From assembly GCA_902729315.2 (NCBI GenBank), contig LR746276.1, forward strand, positions 4,384,169 through 4,448,168: DNA of 64,000 nt. Direction: 5' to 3'. The translations under genes and the position numbers were made by a program. Under the pieces are notes generated by a model, which was not told the origin of the DNA, made no database searches, and was given only the letters and a program-made list of their open reading frames with translations. Of the stretch, positions 48,401 to 60,279 are shown piece after piece; the first letter of the stretch is position 1, and each line of letters starts with the position of its first letter. This stretch comes from Spirodela intermedia. Taxonomy: Eukaryota; Streptophyta; Magnoliopsida; Alismatales; Araceae.

Positions 48401-51400
48401 ACTAACCCTTCTATTTTATTATTTCCATTAAATATTAATAAAATATTAAAATTATTTTTTATATAAATTAAATTAGTTTTCACAATAGATTAATCAATCT
48501 CTTTGTGTTCAACCTAAGACTTACTTCTATACTAGTATTTTATTAAGTTTTAATTATAAATATTATTAGATAATGTGCATTTAAATACAACGACAAGTGC
48601 ACACCACCTTTATGGCCTCCTTTGCGGCTTTTGTATTGTCCCTATTCCCACCTGCCTCAAAGCTCTTACTAGATGATGTTCTACCTCCTCCAATGCCTCT
48701 CACGACATGCCACTCCATTACGGCATAACTCACTCGGCCTGCTTACACATTCAACGACCACAATTACACATCATGGACGTTCGGCTTCGAACTCTTTTTG
48801 CAATTCCATTGCCTCTTTCATCATCTCACGGACAACTCTTCAGCTCTCCTTGACCCTTCTTTTGCCTACTAGATGCAAATTGACTCAGCCGTTATCACTT
48901 AGATGCTTCATAGCATCGAGTAGAGCATCACTGAGACTCTCTCTCGTATCAAGTGAGTGCACCTTCTATGAGATAATTTGGAGACAATGTACGCCAAACA
49001 AATGAACATCAGTTGAGTGGTGGAGATCTTCGAGTCTCTCTTCAACTGCAAGTAGGGTGATCTCTCTCTCTAGGCACACTACAGTCACTTGTAAACCCTC
49101 ATTCAAGAGGTGGACATTTATCAACCTCCCACCTTGAACCTCCTAATGCTCCAGCACTATCGTGAGTTTTATGCTAGTGTGTATTTTAGTAGACTTCATC
49201 CTTCCACTACATCCTAGATCTGTAGTTCTGTTCTCTCTAGTGATTGGGTACCCAGTCTCACCTTCATCTTCTCTATGGCACTTCAGGTCATTACTGATAC
49301 ATCCTTGCATTCTTCACCTTCCTCCACAGCTGCCATGACTTTCCCTTCTGCTATGGTCATCGTCACTCCTTGGGCTTAGAATGATGGCCCATCTCCCTGC
49401 TTTGAAGGCGGTTGTCCTCCTCATGGAAAGGCAGCAACTCCTTTCCCCATGTCCCTATTGTGGCAAGTAGAACTATTTGGCCAACAAATACTGGAAGCAA
49501 TTTGACAAATCTGCTTCTGTCTAGTCGACGATGGCTCTTTCAGCTCCCGTCTCACCTGCTCCTTTAAATATCCCTGGCCCGACTTTCAACATCAACTTGA
49601 TGTCTGCAGAGTATGACACATTTTGCCACTACATCAATCTCTATAGTCTTAGCAGTGCCTCCTCTTTCGCCAACCTCATCTCATTTCCAACTCCCTCCAC
49701 ACTAGGTACACATGTTCTCCTTGCTTCCTCTTAATCGCCATGGATTATCAACTTTGGGGCCTCCACTCATATGACTTGTACTTCATCCTTTTTATCTTCA
49801 TATCAACTTATCCCTTCCCATCCCTTTGTCACCATTGTCGATGGCCGGACTTGTTCGGTCAAAGGTCGTGGCACTACCCTCGCCACTTTTGACCTTCCCT
49901 TCCAGCAAGTCCTCCATGTTCCTAACTTTCTTACGAACCGTCTTTTGATTAGTGTCATTACTTGTGCCCTTGATTGTACTATTATCTTTTTCTTTTTCAT
50001 TGCACTTTCTAAGATCTCCACACCGGGTGGAGGATTGGATTGGTTTGGGCCATAAGAACAAGTGAGGTGTCTATGAGCTCATTTCTATTGAATCCTCTTC
50101 TAACTTTCAAGCCCTTTTTGTTGCCTCTACCACCACTTCTTCCCTCTTATGACATCGGCAATTAAACTATCCCTATTTTGAGAAATGTAAAAAAATCTTA
50201 TCGTAATTTTCTCTTAAGAAGTTTGTGTGCAAGTCATGTTAGCTAGGTAAACACCACCGTTCTTCCTACCTCATACAAGATAGTATTCCTTCCTCTACCC
50301 CTTTTGATCTCATTCATTGTGATGTATGAGGTATATCTCCTACACGACCATTTTGAGGTTGTCACTATTGTTACCTAATTTATCACGGAGGTCATCACTC
50401 AATATTCTACTATGCTCGAAATTCTTCGCACCGACAACACCCTCGAGTTTGTCCAAACCTCTCTCTAAATCTTTTGCGTCGATCGTAGCACTATCTATCA
50501 AACCACTTATCCTTATACCTTGTAGCAAAATTGTATCGTTGAACATAAATATCACCAACTCCTTAATATCACTTACACCCTACTTCTTAAGATGAATGTC
50601 CCACATTATTTGTGGACTAACACTCTCATGACGGCCACTTACCTCTAGAATCAACTTTCTTCCACTCCTCTGAGCAGAGTCATTCCCCTTCAACACCTCC
50701 TACCTACCTCACCCCTATTTTTCTTTCCTCGGGTCTTTGAATGCATTGTCTTCATTTACGATCACTCTCTTTTCCTATCCAAACTCACCCCTCGTGCTCT
50801 CAAAAGAGTCTTTGTCAGCTACTCCCAAACATAGGACTATCAGGTTTACTTTCTTGACACCCATCGCTACATTATATTGGTTGACGTCACCTTTCATGAG
50901 AAGTCTCCATTCTTCTCCTCTACTTTTCCTCCTCCTCCTTGAGCCGCCGCCTCTCCTCCACTAGACTTTCCCCTCTTTGTGATCCTTGCAAATCTGTCTC
51001 ATTTGACTCCCTCTTGTCCGTCCTCTCCACCATCACATCTTCCTCTTGATTCCTTATCTCTATCGACCTCTTCCGCTTTGGCTGCAAATCCATCATCCCC
51101 CTCCTCCACTGAGCTGCATGTGCCTTGGACTAACACCCCCAGTGCTCCTCAAGATGATCTTCATCTTTTCACCGCCTTGTACAAAGGTACTTGTGGTTGT
51201 ACCTAACACCTCATCTCTAACTTCGTTTCCTATGATTGTCTTTTTCCCTCTTTTCATACCTTTACCCTTTTTATGGCCTCCGAGTTGATTCCTTGCTCCT
51301 ATGTTGAGGTGGCACAAGTATCTGAGTGGAAGGCGACTATAGACTCAAAAGTAAATGCCTTGGTATCTCAGGAGACTTAGACACTAGTTTCTTATTCGAC

Positions 51401-52933
51401 AGATGCCAATATTGTCATGTGTAAATGGGTGTTCACACTCAAATACCATCCATATGGCACTATTGGACCTCACAAATCTCAGCTGGTTGCTCGTGACTTC
51501 ACACAAGCATATGTCATCACTTCCATCCGAGTGTTCCCCTCTCTCGTCATAAATTAGGCATGGTCTCTCTACTAGTTAGATGTTTCTAACATTTTCTCTA
51601 TGGTGATCTCAATGAGGAAACCTTTATACAGCAACCTCCAAAGTATGTTGCTTAAAAGGAGTCATCTAAGGTGTGTTTCTTGCAAAATGTAATTTATGGG
51701 CTCAAGTAGAGTCCATATGCTTAGTTCGCCAAGTTCAGTGGTCTTCTCACCACATTTAGCTTCTCATCATACACTATAGATCGTACTATGCTCACAGAGA
51801 AGACTAAGGGTGACTTACTCATTCTTGCAGTCTATGTCAATAACATTCTTATGATTGAGAGTGATGAAGTCGGCATTTATGTTACCAATACTTATTTGCA
51901 ACAACACCTTAGCATATTGGTGACTTGAGGACTCCAAAGTATTTTCTTAGGATCGAGTTTGCATACTTGGACGGGAAGCTCACCATGACCTAATAGAAGT
52001 ATACTTTCAACATACTTCAGGAGATTAGACTCCTTAAGTACAAGTTGGAGACTTTGCCCATAGAAATCCATACATAATTTTGAGATACTTCCTCTCCACT
52101 CCTTGAGGACGGTAATCAGTACAAGTGATTGTTGGGCAAATTAATATATCTCATGGTCACTCGCCCTGACATTGTGTATACAGTTAGTGTTTTGAGTCAG
52201 TTTATATAGGAGCCACGATGAGTTCACTAGGAGAGAGTTCTACGGGTTCTAATATACGTCAAGCAAGCCCTAGGGAAGGTACTCATTATTGGCAACATGA
52301 CCATCTCCGTGTTGAAGCCTAGTCTGATGTTGGGTATGCATGTGACAAGGGCAATCAAAAATCTACTATAGATTATTGCACATATGTTAGAGGTAACCTC
52401 GTCACTTGACGGTCTTAGAAATAAAGGGGGGTGTCCTACTCCAATACAAAGTTTCGAGTATCAAGCCATGGCTGAGACTGTGTGAGAGATGGTATGGCTT
52501 CGATCACTTCTCAAAGATCTCAACATTTCTTTTCCTTCTCTAATACTCATGTATTGTGACAATCAAGTTGTTATCTTCATTATTGGCAATCACACTTTTC
52601 ATGAGTATACGAAACATATTGAGATTGACTATCACTATATTCAAGATACAGTTATGTTTGATATCATCTCTATTTCTTATGTGACTTCATCTCATTTACT
52701 CATGGACATCTTTATGAAAAGTCTAGTCAAGATCTCCTATGATGCCACATGTACCAAATTAGACATATTTGACTTATATGCTTCAGCTTGAGGGGGAGTG
52801 TTTAATAATGTCATCAGACTCTCAACTCAGTAAGGCCCATTATCTCTATCTCATCTTCTCCGTTTTTATATAGACACATATAATCTTTTATTCTTCTCAA
52901 TGGAATCTAGAATTTTCTCTTTTATTGTCAACA

Positions 52934-53464
52934 TAAAAAACTTATAAAAATCTCATTTAAATGTAAGATTACTTATATGTGATATGTATTTTACCTGAAT
53001 ATTTCAAGTGTTATTGTCTATGCATTCTAATTTCCTTTTTGCTTTTGGAGCCTAACTTATAGGCGACCTAATGGTTGCCACAGCACACAGAAAAAATTGA
53101 CAAGAGTTATTGATATAAATACTTTTGCCTTAAAATAGTTCAGCAATAATTGAATATTCTCGTATATCAACCATCAATTTCTCTAAAATTTCACCACCTA
53201 TATATATATTTTTTAATATTCGTGAAACCCGAAGCTCCCGGAGACCTCCCCCGCATAGAAGATCCTGAATAACCTAAAGGTTTCGCTTTCTTTTTGTGTG
53301 GCCAAGAGATCGGATAGGGTACCGTGTGATTCCTCTTGCTCTTCCCCTACCACACCCTCACCCGATATCCCCCTCCCCCCTCTTCCACAGACCCAGAGAA
53401 ACCAGAGAAGGGAGAGAGAGGGAGAGAACAGAGCAGAGGAGGCCAGCTAGAGAGGGCCAGATCC
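52934..53464. other. Promoter and 5' UTR region of the ATP synthase b' gene
   Basis: Bounded on the left by the 3' LTR of the degenerate copia element. An AT-rich TATATATATA stretch at about 53200-53209 could be a core promoter, but it is about 255 bp from the ATG, so the call is weak. A purine-rich GAGAG leader at 53397-53455 precedes the ATG. Confidence 0.4.
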
Positions 53465-54130
53465 ATGGCGAGTGCAGTCATGGCTTCCTGCAAGACCCCA
53501 TCGAGGATCGTCCTATCTCCCGTCGCCTCGGCGTCCAAGCAGCCGCAGCAGGTTTCACCCAACAGATTTCAGCAGCTGAAGCTCGCCGTGCTCTCCCTCC
53601 AGCGCCAGCACGGAGGCAAGGCGGCCGCCGTGGCGGCGGGTCTGGTGGCGGCGTCTTGGGGGGCCTCCCCTCTCCCCGCCCTCGCCGCGGAGATCGAGAA
53701 GGCGGCGCTGTTCGACTTCAATCTGACCCTCCCCGCCATTGCCTCCGAGTTCCTTCTGCTGATGGTGGCTCTGGACAAGATCTATTTCACGCCTCTGGGT
53801 AAGTTCATGGACGAGCGGGACGCCGCCATCAGGGCGAAGCTGGGAGATGTCAAGGACACCTCTTCGGAGGTGAAGCAGATGGAGGAGCAAGCGGCGGCGG
53901 TGATTAAGGCGGCGCGGGCGGAGATATCGGCGGCGCTGAACCAGATGAAGAAGGAGACCACCGCGGAGCTGGAGGGGAAGCTGGCGGAGGGGAGGAAGCG
54001 GGTGGAGGCGGAGCTGGCGGAGGCCCTTGCCAACCTGGAGCGCCAGAAGGAGGACACCATCAAAGCTCTCGATTCCCAGATCGCCGCCCTCAGCGACGAG
54101 ATCGTCAAGAAAGTCATCCCCGCTCCGTGA
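53465..54130 (+). CDS. atpG: Chloroplast ATP synthase subunit b' (CFo-II), nuclear
   Basis: Intronless, 221 aa. Residues 1-74 form a bipartite transit peptide: a Ser/Arg-rich stromal part and a hydrophobic, alanine-rich thylakoid part ending PALA, with mature protein from about [11 protein letters not shown]. One transmembrane segment follows (about 87-108, [20 protein letters not shown]), then [10 protein letters not shown] and a long charged alpha-helix to the C-terminus ([20 protein letters not shown]). This is the b/b' peripheral stalk that holds CF1 on the thylakoid membrane. The frame stays open upstream to 53336, but ATG 53465 (context CCATGGCGAG) gives the family N-terminus. Coding GC is very high compared with the flanks. 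A copia element lies 300 bp downstream. Confidence 0.97.
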   Translation: MASAVMASCKTPSRIVLSPVASASKQPQQVSPNRFQQLKLAVLSLQRQHGGKAAAVAAGLVAASWGASPLPALAAEIEKAALFDFNLTLPAIASEFLLLMVALDKIYFTPLGKFMDERDAAIRAKLGDVKDTSSEVKQMEEQAAAVIKAARAEISAALNQMKKETTAELEGKLAEGRKRVEAELAEALANLERQKEDTIKALDSQIAALSDEIVKKVIPAP

Positions 54131-54429
54131 GGGAAACCCCCCGAATCTCCTTCCTCCCTCCTTCCCTTTTGTACCTCCCCTGTTTCTCTTCTCCTCTTCA
54201 TCGCCGCCATCACCGTCACTGCAATTCGATCTGTAATTAGCTGGTGATATGGTTTTTCTCATACTTCAGAAAGAAGTTCGATTTGAGTTTTACGTTCGCC
54301 GCCGCTTTGAAAGCTCCTCCCTCTGCAAGATGAATACGCACCCACCCATGAAATATGCAAAAATCGAGTCTTTACGAATTGAGATCATTGACAATGTAGG
54401 ACCTGTTTGTTCAACATAAACATCCTCTC
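54131..54429. other. 3' UTR and flank of atpG up to the copia element
   Basis: About 300 bp; the 3' UTR should lie here. It ends at the target-site copy CTCTC (54425-54429) of the retrotransposon. Confidence 0.5.
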
Positions 54430-54813
54430 TGTTGGCTTTGCAAAGTCAGATCCACACCAAAACTCTCGGATAAAAGAAGAGTCAAGGAGAAAAATGAGAA
54501 GAACTATAATTGATCAAAAGTATGTTCCGTTCTTCACAGTCAATATGTTGAACACATAGCCCCTTATAAAGGGAAGCCAATCATTGTAGGAGAGAGAGAC
54601 ACCACACAATTAACACTACGCTGAGTTAGCTTGGTGTTCATGTTGGCACCATCCTCGCCGTTATAACTCTCAACGATAGATGGCCCCGATCAATCTTGCA
54701 AACAGAAAATAATTACCTGGAAGAAGGGAAAATGCTCAAATCAGTTTCGCTAAAGTATTTCCTAGAGACTGTTATTTGTGATGTTATACGATGAGACTGG
54801 ATCAAGCCCTTCA
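54430..54813 (-). repeat. 3' LTR of the minus-strand copia element
   Basis: TG...CA ended LTR copy adjoining the polypurine tract; left flank is the target-site copy CTCTC. Confidence 0.92.
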
Positions 54814-57800
54814 ATCTCCCCCTTGTTCCAGTTCTTCCATATGGACATCTTTGATGCCTAGGCGCTCCCGCATCTCCACAAATTTTAGCCTTCCGAGTGA
54901 CTTGGTGAGGATATTCACCAATCGATCCTCAGTCTTCACATAGTTCACTAAGATCTTCTTGTCTTCTACACACTAACGAATAAAGTGATAACATTTGTCA
55001 ATGTACTTAGTCCGACTATGATGCACCGGATTCTTACTTAGGGTAACGGCGGATTTGTTATCCATAAGAAGCTTCATAGACCTGAAGATTAAGCCACACA
55101 CCCTGACATGCGGCAGTAGTAGCAACAATATACTCTGCTTCACATGAAGATAAGGCTATTGACTTCTGCTTCTGAGAAGCCCAGCTAATCGCCATCTTAC
55201 CAAAGAAAAAGACCTGCCCTGAGGTGCTTTTTCTGTCTTGCACATCACCAACAAAATCGTTGTCACTGTAACCAATTAATTCGGCCATTGTATGTCCTTT
55301 TTCATAGACTAAACCAATTGTATGTCCTTTTTCATAGACTAAACCATAGTAAATTATACCTTTCAAGTATCTTAGAACGTGCTTGATAGCCATGAGATGT
55401 TCTGTTGGGTGTTCTATAAACCTGCTCAAAAATCCCACAAAATATGTCAAATCAAGACGTGTGTGAGTCAAGTATCTTAAGCTTCCAATGAGGTGACGAA
55501 AATAGGTAGAATTAACTGATGTGCCTCAATTTAGTCCACTAAATTTGACTTTGGCTTCAAGTGAACCTTGCACTGGATTATACTTGCCCATCTTTGCAAA
55601 ATCTAGTACTTTCAGTGCATAAGTTCTCTGTGGCAGAGTAATATATGCTTCTTTCTGAACCACTTCGATGCCCAAATAAGAACAAAGGTATCCAAGATCA
55701 CTCATCTCAAAGAAATGCTTCATTTCTTCTTTGAAATCGCTAATGCCGCTATCAGTCTCACCTATAACGATAAGATCATCCACATAAACACAAATGATCA
55801 AGTGAACTCTGTGAGACGTTTCAAGTAGACCACTTGCTCATGCTTACTTCTCTTGAAACCGAGTGAGATTAGACAATTATGAAGCTTGAAATACCATGCG
55901 CGTGGGGCTTGCTTGAGCCCATACAACGCTTTCTTCAGCTTCAGAACACAACCCTGTTTATTCTTCACGATAAATCCTTCAAGTTGTTTGACATATAATT
56001 CTTCCTTCACATCTCCATTTAGAAAGGCAGATTTCACATCTAGATGATGCACTGCCCCTCTATTTTTAGCTGCAATGGCAATCAGTACACAAATTGATTC
56101 AAATCTAACCATTGGAGCAAATACCTCATCGTAGTCTATGCCATGCTTCTGGGAGTAACCTTTCATGACATGTCTTGCCTTGTGTCTCAAGACCTCTCCT
56201 CGAGCATTTTCTTGAGCTTAAAGATCCACTTAATCCCAATTGGTCTGCAGTCAGCCGGAGGTGTGACCAATGCCCATGTTTGATTCCGATCTATGGCTTC
56301 CATTTCTTCTCTCATCGCCTTCCTCCACATTTCCTCTCGTGATACTTCATCATAAGTCACAGGTTCCTCATGAGAGAGCATACAATCTCCATCCAATTCA
56401 GAAGACATTGGACTGGTCTCGATGTATAAGTGAGCCAGAGATTTGAATCTTTGTGACTGACTTTCTCCAGAATCTGAGTGTGTAGTAGTAGTCAACTCTT
56501 GAGACTTAAGAGTAGCTCTCTTCATCTTCATCCTCGGGGGTAACATTCTCATCCAGCCCCTACTCAGTGGGAGAAATAGGAAAAAATGTAAGCATAGGAA
56601 CAGTTTCACCTTTGTTTTCCCAATTCTACTGCTCGTTTTTTTCAGAAACGACATCACGACTGATGTGAACTATGCCTCTGATCAGATCAAAACATCGATA
56701 GGCCTTTGAGCCAATTTTTTATCCTATGAACACCATAGGAATGCTTCGAAGCTTCTGCTAGGGACCTTTGGTGCATTTCACATACACGAGTGATCCAAAC
56801 ACTCTTAAATGGCCAATGGAGGGCTTTCGGCCAGTCCACTCCTCGTATGGGGTTAACCCCTATAGACTGCAAGTAGAAGCACGATTTAGTAAATAAACCG
56901 CAGTATTTACGGCTTCACCCCATAGTTCACAAGGTAAGTCTTTGTCCTTCAGCATACTACGAACTAAGGACATAATTGTCTTATACTTCCTCTCTATGAT
57001 CCCATTTTGTTGAGGAGAATATGAGGTAGTCAACTGTCTTTTAATGCCTTGTGACACACAAAAATTAGTAAATTCGTCATATACAAATTCTCCTCCCTTG
57101 TCTGATCGAAGAACCTTGATTTTGGTGTTCTTTTCAGCCTCAGCTAAAGCCTTAAATCATTTGAATTCTTGGAATGCATCAGATTTGTTCTTCGGTAGGG
57201 CCACCCACAATAACCGAGAATAATCATCCACAATTAAGAGAAAATAGCGACTTCCCCCTAATGTGGATGGTGAGATTGGGCCACAAGTATCCATGTAGAC
57301 AAGCTCGAGAGGTGCTAAGGCTTTGAAAGTCAACGCTCTAGGAAATGGGGTGCAAGCTTGCTTTCCTACAAGACAGCTTTGGCAAACTTGATTAGGAACC
57401 TTGATCAGTGGAAGTCCCTCCACTAATTCTTTACTCGACATTTCCTTTAGCGAGTGAAAATTCAAGTGGCCAAATCTCGAATCTCATAGCTGACTTGAAT
57501 TTTCATCTCCTTTGGAGAGTAGGCACTATTCTATCACATGAAGCTTGAGTAGAGATAGCCTCCCCTTTGTGTGATCAACTTCAACTAATAATGCTCCATC
57601 ACAATCAAAAATAGTCAACCATCCTCCAGACATGACCATCCTAAAACCTTCTTCATCTAACCTGCCCCTACTACGAATATTAGCACATAATTTGGGTACA
57701 AACAGTACATTACTGAAGAGCATTCTCTCCCCATCTTGCTGCTGAAAGACGACTTTGCCTCTGCCTCAAATTTTCACTCGAGAATTGTCACCAAATTTAA

Positions 57801-58931
57801 CAAATCCGGAGGTTGATTCATCAAGGTCTGTGAAGTAATTTCTTCTTTTGGTCATATGATTCAAGGCCCCGGTGTCAAGATACCACAGTTCTGGATCTTT
57901 GAAATCAGTCTGTGAGCTTTGAAGTAGAAATTCACTCTCCACTTCCTTGATTGCCATCAGTAGAGAGGACGTTGCTGCCGAAGCAGAAACTGTTGCCGCC
58001 ACCTAAGTGGACTCTGCCACATATGCCCGATCATCCCTCTCTCTCTTTGCACTACGGCATTCATATGCAAAATGCCGATACTTCTGGCAATTATAGCGTT
58101 GAATATGGAACTTGTCAAAAAAATTCTTCTCTTCATCGAACGATTGTTGACGTCCTTGGCCACGACTTCTGCCACGCCCTATACCGCGACTGCGATGACG
58201 CCCTCTTCCGCGAGATGAAGACTCCTCCTCACTCGACATTTTGACTTTGCTCAATGCTCTGGCAAGTAATGCTTGCTCCTCTTCACAAGACTCGCATTCC
58301 TTAAGCTGCAGTTCGTGCACTGTGAGAAAGCCAATTACTTCATCGAGGCTCATCTTGTCTAGATCTCCATACTACTCCATAGACAGGGTGAGTGCGTCAA
58401 ATTTAGAAGGCGTTGCCCTCAAAAATTACTGCCAACTTCGTGTTCCTCCATTGTCTCTCCCAAGTTCCGCAACTCAGAGACGATTCATGTGAATTTCATC
58501 GCGAAATCTACTTCTAAGTCATTCTTGGCCATTGTGAGAATTTCGTACTCAAGCTTCAAACCTTGGATGCGTGACTGAATCACTTGGTCCATGCCGAGAT
58601 TCTCTTGCCCAAGAATCTCTTAATTTTCTGTAGCCGTTTTCTTGGCATCAAGTACCATCAGCAAGTCTTTTGGTACCGCACTGATGATTGCCAATAACGC
58701 CAAATGATCTTTCTTTTTCGACACATTCTCTCCAACGATTGCCTGCCAAAGGTCATGAGAGTCTAAATATACCTCCATAGACATTGACCGTACTCTGTAG
58801 TTGGTCTTCGAGAGCTTGAGGGATGGTGCTAAGACCGCCATCTCTCCTCCACGCTCACCAGAGGTGCACGCCTCACTAGCCTTCTTGGCCATCTTCTTGA
58901 TCCTATGGACTCGAGTGGCTCTGATACCACT

Positions 58932-59313
58932 TGTTGGCTTCACAAAGCCAGATCCACACCAAAACTCTTGAATAAAGGAAGAGTCAAGGAGAAAAATGGG
59001 AAGAACTGTAATTGACCAAAAGTATGTTCCGTTCTTCACAGTCAATACGTCGAACACATAGCCCCTTATAAAGGGAGGCCAATCATCGCAGGAGAGAGAG
59101 ACACCATGCAACTAACTCCACGCTGAGTTGGCTTGGTGTTCGTGTTGGCACCATCCTCGCCATTATAACTCGATGATAGACGACCTCGATCAATCTTACA
59201 AATAGAAAATAACTACTCCAAAGAAGGGAAAACGCCCAAATCAGTTTCGCTAAAGTATTTTCCGGAGACTAGTATTCACAACGTTACATGATGAGACTAG
59301 ATCAAGCCCTTCA
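58932..59313 (-). repeat. 5' LTR of the minus-strand copia element
   Basis: TG...CA ended LTR copy two bases from the primer-binding site; right flank is the target-site copy CTCTC, which merges into a CT microsatellite. Confidence 0.92.
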
Positions 59314-59315
59314 CT

Positions 59316-59347
<32 letters not shown>
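59314..59347. repeat. CT microsatellite at the copia insertion site
   Basis: CTCTCTT followed by an uninterrupted CT run (59321-59347). The retrotransposon inserted at its left edge. Confidence 0.9.
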
Positions 59348-60279
59348 CAGGCTGGAGGTCGTGACCAACGAGGTAAAGCCCCCGCAACAGTTCCAATGAA
59401 ATTCCATTTCTATTTGAATTTGGGAATTCAGATGCCCAAATTCATGATACGCGAGTTCTTTCTTCTTTCATCTTGGGGCACTAACAGATCGCAGAGAGAT
59501 TATATCTTCTAAATCCATTTAATCCCAGCTTATTTCATGAAATCATCTTTGAGGTAGAGAACTGAGGCCAGGCTTCCTCTTCTCCTCTTCTCTAGAGACG
59601 GGGAGTGCAGGGTGAGGCAGGCAGTCTACTCGTATTGATGATGGACAAGGAAACGTCCACTGCAACGGTCATAGAACATGTTTCTTTCAACGCTGGGGTT
59701 TAAGCTACATCCCATCATTCCTCCTCTTCTCTCAAGCTTTCTTGCTTGAGCAGCAATACTCGAACTCCTTTAGTGCACCACACTTGCACCTAAATCAGAC
59801 CTTGGCCACTTACCACTCTTCTGAATCCTCCACTATCATCGATCTTTTTGTGGGCTTTTCCTTCTTTCCCTAGACAACCATCAGTATAAAAATGAAACCA
59901 ACGTTGCCCACAAAGAGCGAGAAAAAAGATAGAGAGAGAAAGGGGTGGGTTTTCTTGTCTTGTGATGATCTCGACTTCCACATTGGTATGAAAGGAGTCC
60001 TCCAGTCTAATCAGAACATGACTCTAATGGAACCTTTACTCCCGACAGAAATTCACCACTGAGAATGACGAATTGGGACGATCACGAGAGGAGAAAAGAA
60101 GAGAAAAAAATGATCTTTATTCAATGAAATTGGAAGTAGGTAATGGAACTGATGATAGAGACTCGTTTGGAGCGGCTTCCACATTCAAGGGGGGTCGACC
60201 TGCATAATTCTTCCTCTCCCCACTCCTTCTATAGCCAATTATAATAGCGGGACATTCAGGAATTACCCTGTAATCAATT
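59348..60279. other. Intergenic, no gene recognised
   Basis: Short open frames only. A G run at 60188-60195 may be chance. May include the outer part of the adjacent gypsy element, whose LTR I could not delimit. Confidence 0.45.

Larger units (their letters stand above)
45740..52933 (+). mobile_element. Degenerate Ty1/copia LTR retrotransposon
   Basis: The 3' LTR is 52799-52933 (TGTTTAATAATG to GTCAACA), preceded by the polypurine tract GAGGGGGAG. The matching 5' LTR ends at 45873 with GTCAACA; its left edge is only approximate (about 45740). A decayed primer-binding site follows at 45874. Coding remnants in order are gag (about 48650-49500), protease (near 49741), integrase (about 50150-50900), reverse transcriptase (about 51390-52080) and RNase H (about 52300-52790), the copia order. 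Stops and frameshifts are numerous. The protease Asp is Asn (WIINFGAS), the zinc knuckle has lost its His and last Cys, and the polymerase YVDD is YVNN (51833-51844). The 2.7 kb between LTR and gag is unusually long and contains dispersed repeat copy B, suggesting a nested insertion. Confidence 0.85.
54430..59313 (-). mobile_element. Full-length Ty1/copia LTR retrotransposon, coding disabled
   Basis: Two LTRs of about 383 bp (54430-54813 and 58932-59313) both run TG...CA. They are flanked by a perfect 5-bp target duplication CTCTC (54425-54429 and 59314-59318). In element orientation the primer-binding site TGGTATCAGAGC is at 58929-58918 and the polypurine tract AAGGGGGAGAT at 54825-54814. 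Coding order is gag (to about 58020), protease (LWYLDTGA, about 57890), integrase (HHCC near 57460-57370, MDTCGP near 57290, SDKGGEF near 57100, NGIIER near 57000), reverse transcriptase with intact YVDD (near 55785) and RNase H to about 55058. Multiple stops and frameshifts break the polyprotein. By hand the LTRs differ at about 12%, mostly transitions, so it is not a recent insertion. Confidence 0.93.

Noticed and set aside
53296-53802. 168-codon plus-strand frame overlapping atpG in another frame
   Set aside because: Arg/Gly/Pro-rich shadow; atpG frame has clear homology.
53555-54262. 235-codon minus-strand frame opposite atpG
   Set aside because: Arg/Leu/Gly-rich shadow of a GC-rich coding exon with alanine and glutamate codons.
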